Below, one piece after another: positions 25,669-33,067 of a stretch of DNA of 64,000 nucleotides. A model generated the notes under the pieces. It did not search any database and was not told where the DNA came from. It worked only from the letters and a program-made list of their open reading frames with translations. Source of the stretch: Owenweeksia hongkongensis DSM 17368 (GTDB lineage Bacteria > Bacteroidota > Bacteroidia > Flavobacteriales > Schleiferiaceae); assembly GCA_945865885.1 (NCBI GenBank), contig CAMBEZ010000008.1, positions 1 to 64,000 of the forward strand, written 5' to 3'. The translations under genes and the position numbers were made by a program. Each line of letters begins with the position of its first letter. Within the stretch, counting starts at the first letter, position 1.

Positions 25669-27509
25669 GCCATTTGGCCGTGGAACGCGTGTGGTTGTGG
25701 CCCGGAAGCGAGGGCACTGGGAACGGTGCTCTGGATCCGACGGCACCCGGTGACGCTTCCGCGGTGGGGAATTCCGCGGCACAGGAGGCCGCTGCCTCAG
25801 ATGCCACACCGTGGGCGGAATTGGCCCATGAATTGGGCGGAGAAACGGCATTGGCCCAGGTATTTTGGAACCGCAAATTGTACGGTTTGGCCGCGGTTCG
25901 CGCGGCGTATCCTCCTTTGAATTTGGATACCGACGCCATGGAGGCAGATTTGCAACCGTGGGCATTGGCGGACATGGATGCCGCAGTTGCCGGTTTGCTG
26001 GGCGCGCGCGAAGCCGGTGAACTGGTAACCGTGTACGGAGACTACGACGTGGACGGAACGACGTCCGTTGCACTGGTGGCGCATTTTTTGCGCACCCACG
26101 GTTGGCCGGTACGCACCTACATTCCGGACCGCACCAAGGAAGGGTACGGCTTGGGATCTATTGGGGTTGAGGCCGCCGCCGAAGGCGGCGGTTCTTGGCT
26201 GGTGGCGCTGGATTGCGGCATCAAATCCCACAAGGAAATTGCCTTGGCCAATTCCTTGGGTCTGCGCGTGGTGGTGTGCGACCACCACACCCCAGACGCC
26301 ACCCTGCCGGATGCCGTTGCCGTTCTGAACGCCAAACGCGCGGACGACCACCACCCCTTCAAAGAATTCAGCGCCTGCGGCGTGGGGTTCCTTCTGTGTT
26401 TGGCCCTGGCCCAACGCCTGGAAGGTTTGGGTAGTGCCGACGTGCGCAAAGAATTGTGGCATTGGGTAGACCTGGTGGCCGTCAGCATTGGCGCGGATCT
26501 GGTTCCCGTCGTGGGGTTGAACCGTCGGCTCGTGCAAATGGGCCTGCACCGCATGAACCACGCCCCGCGACCCGCTTGGACCACCCTCCTGCGCAGCAGA
26601 CGCCGGGCCGTCCTCACGCTGGAAGACGTCGGTTTTGGAATTGCTCCGCGCATCAATGCCGCTGGCCGGATGGCCCACGGACACTTGGCTGTGGATTTGC
26701 TCACCGCGCCCACCGAAGAAGTGATGGAGCAGGTGGCGGGCTTGGTGGAGGCCCACAACGAAGACCGAAAGTCCACGGACCAAAGCATTTTGGTGGAGGC
26801 TCTGGAGCAAGTGGAAGCATTTGACGCCGACGCCGGCGTGGTGCTGTTTGCCCCCCACTGGCATAAAGGCGTGGTGGGCATTGTGGCACAGCGCGTGGTG
26901 GAAGACGTGTACAAACCGACGGTGGTCTTGACGCAGTCCGGGGAGGTATTGGCCGGCAGCGCCCGCAGCGTAGAAGGGTTTGATTTGTACGCGGCCTTGC
27001 TGGCGTGCAGCCCGCACTTGATTCAATTTGGCGGGCATCGGGCCGCTGCCGGCATGACCCTCAAACCGGAGGATTTGGATGCTTTTCGGGCGGCGTTTGC
27101 GGCGTATTGCGAACAACAACTGCGGCCGGAACAACGTCGGCCCCGCCTGCGGTTGGATGCAGAGGTTCGGCTGCACGAATTGACCCCCCGAACGGAACTG
27201 ATGCTCTCCCGCATGGCCCCCTTTGGCGTGCAGAACGAGGCAGTGGTTTGGGGCGTTCGCGGGGTTCGGCTGCGGTACGCAAGGCCCGTGGGCGCCGACG
27301 GCAAGCATTTGAAAGCGGTCTTGGAAGACCCGGCTTCCGGCGCGCGCTTGGATTGGATTGGATTCGGTTGGGGGCACTTTCTGGAAGCTGCGCAAAATCC
27401 CGATCTTCTTTTTGATGCCGCCTTTCACTTGGAACGCAACGATTACCAAGGGAACGTGGCCCTGCAAGGCAAGGGCGTTGGACTGCGCGTGCACCCACTG
27501 GGTTCCTAA
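25665..27509 (+). CDS. recJ: Single-stranded-DNA-specific exonuclease RecJ
   Basis: 614 residues. DHH phosphoesterase motifs are present: Asp-Tyr-Asp-Val-Asp-Gly-Thr (motif I), Ala-Leu-Asp-Cys-Gly-Ile (II), Cys-Asp-His-His (III) and the DHHA1 signature Gly-Gly-His-Arg-Ala-Ala-Ala-Gly-Met. A C-terminal OB-fold region follows. It degrades ssDNA 5' to 3' in recombination and mismatch repair. Residues 14-50 form a Gly/Ala/Ser/Asp-rich segment between the first strand and the conserved Trp-Ala-Glu-Leu that I do not recognise from the family. Overlaps the DAHP synthase gene by 4 nt. Confidence 0.94.
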   Translation: MSHLAVERVWLWPGSEGTGNGALDPTAPGDASAVGNSAAQEAAASDATPWAELAHELGGETALAQVFWNRKLYGLAAVRAAYPPLNLDTDAMEADLQPWALADMDAAVAGLLGAREAGELVTVYGDYDVDGTTSVALVAHFLRTHGWPVRTYIPDRTKEGYGLGSIGVEAAAEGGGSWLVALDCGIKSHKEIALANSLGLRVVVCDHHTPDATLPDAVAVLNAKRADDHHPFKEFSACGVGFLLCLALAQRLEGLGSADVRKELWHWVDLVAVSIGADLVPVVGLNRRLVQMGLHRMNHAPRPAWTTLLRSRRRAVLTLEDVGFGIAPRINAAGRMAHGHLAVDLLTAPTEEVMEQVAGLVEAHNEDRKSTDQSILVEALEQVEAFDADAGVVLFAPHWHKGVVGIVAQRVVEDVYKPTVVLTQSGEVLAGSARSVEGFDLYAALLACSPHLIQFGGHRAAAGMTLKPEDLDAFRAAFAAYCEQQLRPEQRRPRLRLDAEVRLHELTPRTELMLSRMAPFGVQNEAVVWGVRGVRLRYARPVGADGKHLKAVLEDPASGARLDWIGFGWGHFLEAAQNPDLLFDAAFHLERNDYQGNVALQGKGVGLRVHPLGS

Positions 27510-27520
27510 ACGCCGTTCCG

Positions 27521-27528
27521 TACCTTCG
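27521..27528 (+). promoter_or_regulatory. -7 promoter element of trmB
   Basis: TACCTTCG ending 5 nt before the ATG; within the 23-bp gap after recJ. Predicts a leaderless mRNA. Confidence 0.6.
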
Positions 27529-27532
27529 CGCC

Positions 27533-28234
27533 ATGGGCAAGGGCAAGCTGAAAAAATTCGCCGAGCTGGAAACCTATCCGTTTGTGGTGCAACCCGAGCG
27601 CGAAGAAGTTTTGGCCGGACTGAACCTCAAAGGAAAGTGGAAATCGGAGTTCTTCAAAAACGACGCTCCCTTGGTATTGGAAATCGGTTGCGGCCGCGGG
27701 GAATATACCGTTGCCTTGGCGCGTCGAACCCCGGGAGTCAATTACTTGGGTATTGACATCAAGGGCAACCGACTGGCGCAAGGGGCTCGGTTCATTGCGC
27801 AGGAAAACCTGAACAACGCCGGATTTTTGCGCACCCGCGTAGAACTTCTGGACCGCTGCTTTGCCCCGGGCGAGGTGGACGAAATCTGGATCACGTTTCC
27901 GGATCCGCAAATCAAGCACGGCCGAGCGAAACACCGGTTGACGGGCTCCGCCTTTTTGCAGCGGTATGCTCAATTTCTCAAACCCAACGGTGTGGTTCAC
28001 CTCAAGACGGATTCTGAGTTTTTGCACGGCTACACCGTAGGGTTGTGCGAGGCGCTGGGGCATTCGGTGGAGGAAGCCTACTACGATTTGGACAAGCAGC
28101 TGAAAACCAACTTCCCCAACCACTTGCTGCTGGAAATCAAAACCTACTACGAGCAGCTGTTTGCCGGCAAGGGCAAAACCATTACGTACGTTCGTTTTCG
28201 TTTGCATTCCCAGCCGTTGAATTCCCAGCCGTGA
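27533..28234 (+). CDS. trmB: tRNA (guanine-N7-)-methyltransferase
   Basis: 233 residues. SAM-binding motif Leu-Glu-Ile-Gly-Cys-Gly-Arg-Gly-Glu, then Gly-Ile-Asp-Ile-Lys-Gly-Asn-Arg and the TrmB signature Thr-Phe-Pro-Asp-Pro-Gln with a following Lys-His...Arg-Leu-Thr. It methylates G46 in the tRNA variable loop. The C-terminus (HSQPLNSQP) is a short repeat not needed by the family. The stop overlaps the next GTG by 4 nt (GTGA). Confidence 0.94.
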   Translation: MGKGKLKKFAELETYPFVVQPEREEVLAGLNLKGKWKSEFFKNDAPLVLEIGCGRGEYTVALARRTPGVNYLGIDIKGNRLAQGARFIAQENLNNAGFLRTRVELLDRCFAPGEVDEIWITFPDPQIKHGRAKHRLTGSAFLQRYAQFLKPNGVVHLKTDSEFLHGYTVGLCEALGHSVEEAYYDLDKQLKTNFPNHLLLEIKTYYEQLFAGKGKTITYVRFRLHSQPLNSQP

Positions 28235-28611
28235 GCAAACTGCCGCCGGATTTCTACGAACGGGTGTACGCGCTGGTGCGCTGCATTCCATTGGGCCGCG
28301 TGACGAACTACGGTGCGTTGGCGCGGGCCTTGGGCGCGGACGGCGCGGCGCGAACGGTGGGCTACGCGCTCAATGCGTGCCACTCCGATTCCAGCATCCC
28401 GGCGCATCGGGTGGTGAACCGAAACGGTCTCTTGACCGGTAAATTTCATTTCGGCGGGCTTTCTGCGATGCAGCAGCAGTTGGAAGCGGAGGGCATCCGG
28501 GTGGAAAACGACGCCGTGGTGGACTTTGATCGCCATTTTTGGGATCCGTCGGAACAAACGACGCGCGCAAAAAGCTCTGAAAACGAACCCCTTATGTCCA
28601 AACGTTTATGA
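28231..28611 (+). CDS. Alkyltransferase-like (ATL) DNA repair protein
   Basis: 126 residues resembling the C-terminal DNA-binding domain of O6-alkylguanine-DNA methyltransferase (Ile-Pro-Leu-Gly-Arg-Val-Thr-Asn-Tyr-Gly, then Arg-Val-Val-Asn-Arg-Asn-Gly). The active-site Pro-Cys-His-Arg is Pro-Ala-His-Arg here, so it cannot accept alkyl groups. ATL proteins bind alkylated guanine and recruit nucleotide excision repair. It has a GTG start and 4-nt overlaps with both neighbours. Confidence 0.88.
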   Translation: MSKLPPDFYERVYALVRCIPLGRVTNYGALARALGADGAARTVGYALNACHSDSSIPAHRVVNRNGLLTGKFHFGGLSAMQQQLEAEGIRVENDAVVDFDRHFWDPSEQTTRAKSSENEPLMSKRL

Positions 28612-29552
28612 AAAAGTGGATTGCCAAGGCATTGGTTCAGAAGGTGCTGTCTTTGCTTCCGGGCGCCCACCGCTGGAACAAGTGGTTTCAGAAATACGTC
28701 ACCCGGGGGTACTGGTTGACGCCCGATTTGTTTGCGCGCAAGCGGCACCACGCCCAGGAACACTTGGATTCGTACAAACGTTTGCGCACGACTTCGGGTG
28801 GTTCCGCATCTGTGCCCAAAACCGCTTTGGAAATTGGAACGGGCTGGTACCCGGTGGTGCCCCTGAGCTTGATTGCGGCCGGTGTGGAACGCGTGTATTC
28901 AGTGGACATCGTTTGGCTGTGCACCCGGGAGCAGTTGGAGCGCACCCTGGATCTGTTTTTGCAAGAACCACAACTGGACGCCGCCGTTCGGGACCGGTTT
29001 GCGGAAGTTCGCAGCCGCGTTGGCCTGCAGCCGCTGCACCAAAGTTTGGAGGACTTGGGCATCCACTACTTGATTGGCGACGCGCGTCGGCTGGACCTGC
29101 CCGCGGACTCGGTGGACCTGATTCACTCCAACAACACCTTCGAACACATTCCGGAACCTATTTTGGAGGGAATTCTTTCTGAATTTGAGCGGGTTTTGCG
29201 CCCCGGGGGCGTTCAGGCGCATTTTGTGGACCTCACGGACCACTTTGCTCATTTTGACCGTTCCATTACCCCGTACCACTTTTTGCAGTTCTCGGACCGC
29301 GCTTGGCGTTGGATCGACAACGGCATCCAGCCCATGAACCGAATGCGTCAATCCGATTACCTGCGGATGTACGAGCGCGTGGGCATCCGGCCCGTGGAGC
29401 ACACCTGGGAGCCGGGCGACCTTCAGGCCCTGGCGCAGGTCCGTCGGTCCGAACGGTTTGCCGCCTACAGCGCAGAGGACGCCGCCGTGACCCACTGCCG
29501 AATCACCTCCACGAAGACCGCCCTGGATTCCGCAAAAAACACCGCGCTGTGA
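28608..29552 (+). CDS. Class I SAM-dependent methyltransferase, target unknown
   Basis: 314 residues. A basic/aromatic N-terminus of 70 residues precedes the SAM domain: Ala-Leu-Glu-Ile-Gly-Thr-Gly-Trp-Tyr-Pro (motif I), Val-Tyr-Ser-Val-Asp-Ile, Asp-Ala-Arg-Arg-Leu-Asp-Leu-Pro and Ser-Asn-Asn-Thr-Phe-Glu-His-Ile, then Leu-Arg-Pro-Gly-Gly. The His-Ile/Leu-Arg-Pro-Gly-Gly pattern is of the Methyltransf_11 type acting on small molecules or lipids. ATGA overlap with the ATL gene and GTGA overlap with the next gene imply coupled translation. Confidence 0.8.
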   Translation: MKKWIAKALVQKVLSLLPGAHRWNKWFQKYVTRGYWLTPDLFARKRHHAQEHLDSYKRLRTTSGGSASVPKTALEIGTGWYPVVPLSLIAAGVERVYSVDIVWLCTREQLERTLDLFLQEPQLDAAVRDRFAEVRSRVGLQPLHQSLEDLGIHYLIGDARRLDLPADSVDLIHSNNTFEHIPEPILEGILSEFERVLRPGGVQAHFVDLTDHFAHFDRSITPYHFLQFSDRAWRWIDNGIQPMNRMRQSDYLRMYERVGIRPVEHTWEPGDLQALAQVRRSERFAAYSAEDAAVTHCRITSTKTALDSAKNTAL

Positions 29553-29935
29553 CGCCCGCAGATCTTTGGACGTGGGGGGAATCCCTCCCAATGGCAACCG
29601 CCTCGTTTCCGTTTGACGAGCACACGTTGGTCCTGAAGGTTGCCGGCGAAAAAATGTTCTGCGTGGTGCCCCTGGACCGATCCGACGACGCTCCGCAAAT
29701 GGTCCTGAAATTTCCCCAAGACCAACTGGAAGAACTTCGCGCACAGCACCCGTGCCTCATTCACGCCAGCCACTTCAACAACCACCACTGGAGCGGCGTG
29801 CTGTTGGACGGGTCCGAATCCGCCCTTTTGCTGCAGGACTGGGTTCTGCAATCCTACAACCTGGTGCTCGCCGGGATGCCCAAGCGTCGTGTGGCGGAGT
29901 TGGGTTTGGCGCCCTTGCCGCGGAGGGCTATTTAG
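29549..29935 (+). CDS. MmcQ/YjbR family protein
   Basis: 128 residues in a CyaY-like fold: Leu-Pro-Met-Ala-Thr-Ala-Ser-Phe-Pro-Phe-Asp near the N-terminus, a Lys-Met-Phe-Cys-Val-Val strand, Leu-Lys-Phe-Pro-Gln-Asp, and a His-Phe-Asn-Asn-His-His-Trp-Ser-Gly-Val motif followed by a helix with Ser-Tyr-Asn-Leu-Val. These match the MmcQ/YjbR family, which is proposed to bind DNA. GTG start overlapping the methyltransferase stop by 4 nt; last gene of the overlapping chain. Confidence 0.82.
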   Translation: MTPADLWTWGESLPMATASFPFDEHTLVLKVAGEKMFCVVPLDRSDDAPQMVLKFPQDQLEELRAQHPCLIHASHFNNHHWSGVLLDGSESALLLQDWVLQSYNLVLAGMPKRRVAELGLAPLPRRAI

Positions 29936-29981
29936 GACTCGCTGCGCGGCCATCTCAACCACTTCGCGGGGGAAGAATTCG

Positions 29982-29989
29982 TACCTTTC
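29982..29989 (+). promoter_or_regulatory. -7 promoter element of the DUF502 gene
   Basis: TACCTTTC, 25 nt before the ATG at 30014. Confidence 0.5.
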
Positions 29990-30013
29990 CCGCTCCAAAC
30001 CCCCTCTGTTTCA

Positions 30014-30619
30014 ATGAAAACCCTATTGCGTCTGTTCCTGCAAGGACTGTTGTACCTCGCTCCCATAGCCGGAACCGTTTACGTGCTGTACACCGCCTTC
30101 GGCTTTTTGGACGGCTTGGTGCCCACCCCCTACCCGGGCCTGGGATTGCTGCTGTCCGTAGTGGCCATTACGGCCGTGGGCTTTTTGGGGCAGTACTTGC
30201 TGCGGCTTCCTTTGGTGGGCTTGGTGGACGACACCCTGGAACGACTCCCGTTGATCAAATTGATCTACTCCTCCATCAAGGACGTCATGAAGAGTTTTAC
30301 GGGCCAGAAAAAGGGCTTCAAGAATCCGGTTCTGCTGCATTTGAACCCCGCCACACCGGTCTACCGCATCGGTTTTGTGACGGACGAAGACCTGACGGAC
30401 CTCATCAGCGGCGACGCCGCTCACTTGGTGGCCGTTTACGTGCCGCACAGCTTTGCCATCTCCGGCCAGCTCTACGTGGTGGATCCGTCGGTTTTGAAAC
30501 CCGTACGCAGCGGCGGAACGGACGTGATGAAGTACATCCTCGCCGGGGGCATTACCGGCAGTGGCGACGACCACGATCCCGAAGAACCCACCGTCTCCGA
30601 ACCAACGAGTGCCTCTTAA
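30014..30619 (+). CDS. DUF502 family membrane protein
   Basis: 201 residues with two N-terminal transmembrane helices (LLYLAPIAGTVYVLYTAF and LGLLLSVVAITAVGFLG), then the family-typical Leu-Pro-Leu-Ile-Lys-Leu-Ile-Tyr-Ser-Ser-Ile-Lys-Asp-Val motif and a soluble domain with Val-Pro-His-Ser-Phe. The DUF502 role is not established. The acidic, His-containing tail (GSGDDHDPEEPT) is low in complexity. The secreted PNGase F gene starts 13 nt downstream, so the two may share a transcript. Confidence 0.87.
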   Translation: MKTLLRLFLQGLLYLAPIAGTVYVLYTAFGFLDGLVPTPYPGLGLLLSVVAITAVGFLGQYLLRLPLVGLVDDTLERLPLIKLIYSSIKDVMKSFTGQKKGFKNPVLLHLNPATPVYRIGFVTDEDLTDLISGDAAHLVAVYVPHSFAISGQLYVVDPSVLKPVRSGGTDVMKYILAGGITGSGDDHDPEEPTVSEPTSAS

Positions 30620-30632
30620 CAGCGTTCCTGCG

Positions 30633-32609
30633 ATGAAAAGATTGATCTTTTTGGCCCTGTTGGCCGCCGGCTTGGGCCGTGCAGCGGCGCAATCGCCAGA
30701 CACCACGGTGGTGTCCGCGCTGGTCAACAAGCAGATGACGTGGTACGGTGCCTACAGCAGCACCGCAGCTTTTCCGGCGTCTGGGCAAACGTTTGGACGC
30801 ATTTGGATGAAGTACACCCTGGGCTGCGCCACCGGCGGCTGCTCCGATTGGGACTACACCACCACCGTCCGCGTGCACAAAAACAGCAAGGTGTGGGAAT
30901 TGGGACGCGTCATCACCCCCTACGGCAGCTACATGCGCACCTCCGCCAACGGATTTTCCCCGCAGTGGAGCCACGACTACTGGTTTGACGTCACGGACTA
31001 CGTCTCCCTGCTGCAAGATTCCACCCAGGTGAGTGTTTTTTACAGCGGCTACTCCAGCGGTTTCAGCGCCAACGTAACCTTTTACTTCGTCGACGGCACC
31101 CCCACCCGGGAGGTTTTGAAAATAGACCAGGTGTACACCGGCTACGCCAACTACCTGAACACCGCGCAATTTGAATCCACCGTCACCCCCGCCAAGAAGG
31201 TGGACCTCCTGCCCGCCGCGGAGCAAGTCCGCTTCAAGTTCACCCCCACCGGCCACGGTTTTGTGAACGCCCTGAACTGCGCGGAATTCTGCGAAAAGAA
31301 CTACACCGTCAAGGCCTTCGACACCACCTGGGCCACCCAAGCGATGTGGCACGACGACTGCGGCCTGAACCCCATTTACCCCCAGGGCGGCACCTGGCTC
31401 TACGACCGCGCCAACTGGTGTCCGGGCAGCGCCGCCACCACCTACCAACACCTGTTGCAGCGCAACGGTGCTTCGTTCCCGGATTCGTTGAAAATAGACC
31501 TGGACGTAGAGCCGTACACCTACACCGTTCCCGCCGGCGAAACTCCCGCCGGCTACCAATTGGAAGGGCACGTCATTCAGTACGGACCCTACACCGGCAT
31601 CCCGTGGGGCAGCGGAACCGTCGACTTCGTTGATTTTGAAGTGACCGAGATTGTCTCCCCGTCCGAAGATCCGCGCTTTGTGCGGGACAACCCCACCTGC
31701 AGCCGGGCGATCGTCAAAATCAAAAACAACACGGATCAAACCATACCCCACACCCCCACCGTGCGGTACGGACTGTGCAACGCCCAAGGCGACTGGCTGG
31801 ACACCAACCAAACCTACACTTATCTGGACGGAACCGGCAATTATGTGTGGAAAGCGCTGGAGGAACGCACCTGGAAATTGCCCATGGGTCAACTATCGCA
31901 GTGGTTGGGATTGGGCGACACAGGCTTTTTCCGGGTGGAATTTGAAGAACTAAATTCCCAAGGGACTCAGGATTTCAATCCCTACAACAATTTTAAAATC
32001 AGTCGGTTCTTACGCCCACTGGTGCTTCCCACCTCCACCGTACTCACCACCCGTACCAATTTGGCGGCGTCGGAAACGCATTGGTACTTGTGGAACGGGA
32101 CCGGACAGTTGCTGCGCAGCCGAGACAACTTGCCCAACAATTCGTTTGTGTACGACACCCTCAACCTCCCCACGGGTTGCTATGTTTTGGACCTCTACGA
32201 CCGCGAAAAAGACGGCATGAGTTTTTGGGCCAACACAGACGGCGACGGGTATTTGCGCTTCCGCAACAACGGCGGCTCGCTCTACCAACGCCAGCTGCCC
32301 AAGGATTTTGGCACCAGCTACCGTTTGGAATTCACCACCGGCGCCCCCTTGGGCCAATCCGAACCGCGTGCGCTGCAGGCTTGGACCCTGTACCCCAATC
32401 CGGCCAACGAAACGGTGGATTTAAGCGGACTTCCCGAGGGCGCGGAAGTGCACGCCACCAACACATGGGGGCAACGCATTTCGGTGGAATGGATTGATTT
32501 GCAGTACCGCATGGACGTCAGCGGCTGGTCCGGAGGGATTTACTGGATCCGTTGGACCACCAAGGACGGCGCGCAAGGCACCGTTCAGCGGCTGGTGGTA
32601 GCGCACTGA
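30633..32609 (+). CDS. Secreted peptide-N-glycosidase F-like enzyme with type IX sorting domain
   Basis: 658 residues. Sec signal peptide 1-19 (MKRLIFLALLAAGLGRAAA), then a PNGase F catalytic region of two eight-stranded domains: Gly-His-Gly-Phe with Cys-Ala-Glu-Phe-Cys-Glu-Lys, and Pro-Gln-Gly-Gly-Thr-Trp...Arg-Ala-Asn-Trp-Cys-Pro-Gly, the hallmark of this amidase. The last 80 residues form a type IX secretion C-terminal domain (Leu-Tyr-Pro-Asn-Pro-Ala-Asn-Glu, Gly-Ile-Tyr-Trp-Ile-Arg). The enzyme family removes N-glycans from glycoprotein asparagines; surface or extracellular location is expected. ATG 30633 was chosen because it begins the signal peptide. Confidence 0.9.
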   Translation: MKRLIFLALLAAGLGRAAAQSPDTTVVSALVNKQMTWYGAYSSTAAFPASGQTFGRIWMKYTLGCATGGCSDWDYTTTVRVHKNSKVWELGRVITPYGSYMRTSANGFSPQWSHDYWFDVTDYVSLLQDSTQVSVFYSGYSSGFSANVTFYFVDGTPTREVLKIDQVYTGYANYLNTAQFESTVTPAKKVDLLPAAEQVRFKFTPTGHGFVNALNCAEFCEKNYTVKAFDTTWATQAMWHDDCGLNPIYPQGGTWLYDRANWCPGSAATTYQHLLQRNGASFPDSLKIDLDVEPYTYTVPAGETPAGYQLEGHVIQYGPYTGIPWGSGTVDFVDFEVTEIVSPSEDPRFVRDNPTCSRAIVKIKNNTDQTIPHTPTVRYGLCNAQGDWLDTNQTYTYLDGTGNYVWKALEERTWKLPMGQLSQWLGLGDTGFFRVEFEELNSQGTQDFNPYNNFKISRFLRPLVLPTSTVLTTRTNLAASETHWYLWNGTGQLLRSRDNLPNNSFVYDTLNLPTGCYVLDLYDREKDGMSFWANTDGDGYLRFRNNGGSLYQRQLPKDFGTSYRLEFTTGAPLGQSEPRALQAWTLYPNPANETVDLSGLPEGAEVHATNTWGQRISVEWIDLQYRMDVSGWSGGIYWIRWTTKDGAQGTVQRLVVAH

Positions 32610-32622
32610 GGCGACAGAAGAA

Positions 32623-33027
32623 TTAAGGACGGAGGGAAACCGGCGGTTTGGGTCGCTGCAATCGCTCCATAACCGCACTCAATGCGGAAACCACCACGCT
32701 CATGACCACGGCAGCCGTAAAATCCCGCAGAGCGAAGCCGTCGATCCAACGGTCCGCCAATACCACCACGATTCCGTTGATGACCAACAAGAAAATACCC
32801 ATGGTGAACAAGGTCAGCGGGAGGGTCAACAGGATCAGCAGGGGTTTGACGGTGGCGTTGAGCACGCCCAAAACCACGGCCACCCAAATGGCGGTGGTGA
32901 ATCCATCTACCTCCACGCCGGGAACCAAATAAGCAGTTAAAAATACGGCCAGCGTGCGCACAATGAGCCGCACGTACCAAGGCACCAGCGGACGGTCTCC
33001 CGAAGAAAATGACGCTTTAAACTGCAT
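32623..33027 (-). CDS. Phage-holin-like small membrane protein (four-helix family)
   Basis: 134 residues with four hydrophobic helices: FLTAYLVPGVEV, AIWVAVVLGVLNATVKPLL, LTLFTMGIFLLVINGIVVVLAD and AAVVMSVVVSALSAVM. The Asn-Ala-Thr-Val-Lys-Pro-Leu and Asn-Gly-Ile motifs match the phage holin family 4 superfamily 2 found on many bacterial chromosomes outside prophages, so a lysis role is not implied. A TAGCTTCG element lies 8 nt before the ATG. Convergent with the PNGase F gene, 13 bp apart. Confidence 0.82.
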   Translation of the reverse strand: MQFKASFSSGDRPLVPWYVRLIVRTLAVFLTAYLVPGVEVDGFTTAIWVAVVLGVLNATVKPLLILLTLPLTLFTMGIFLLVINGIVVVLADRWIDGFALRDFTAAVVMSVVVSALSAVMERLQRPKPPVSLRP

Positions 33028-33034
33028 GACGGTG

Positions 33035-33042
33035 CGAAGCTA
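33035..33042 (-). promoter_or_regulatory. -7 promoter element of the holin-like gene
   Basis: TAGCTTCG on the minus strand, 8 nt before the ATG. Only 13 bp separate it from the M1 peptidase element on the other strand. Confidence 0.45.
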
Positions 33043-33055
33043 CCTAAAAATGCAA

Positions 33056-33063
33056 TTACTTTG
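33056..33063 (+). promoter_or_regulatory. -7 promoter element of the M1 peptidase gene
   Basis: TTACTTTG (one mismatch to TAnnTTTG), ending 5 nt before the ATG at 33068. Supports that start over upstream ATGs. Confidence 0.45.
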
Positions 33064-33067
33064 GGGC

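Noticed and set aside
25797-27494. 565-codon open frame on the minus strand opposite recJ
   Set aside because: Composition is that of an antisense shadow in a high-GC gene (His/Gln-rich, no motif), and recJ carries full DHH motifs.
28231-28611. Functional O6-methylguanine-DNA methyltransferase
   Set aside because: The active-site Cys is replaced by Ala (Pro-Ala-His-Arg), so it is called alkyltransferase-like instead.
32623-33027. Prophage remnant suggested by the holin-like protein
   Set aside because: No other phage gene is nearby, and this four-helix family is common on bacterial chromosomes outside phages.
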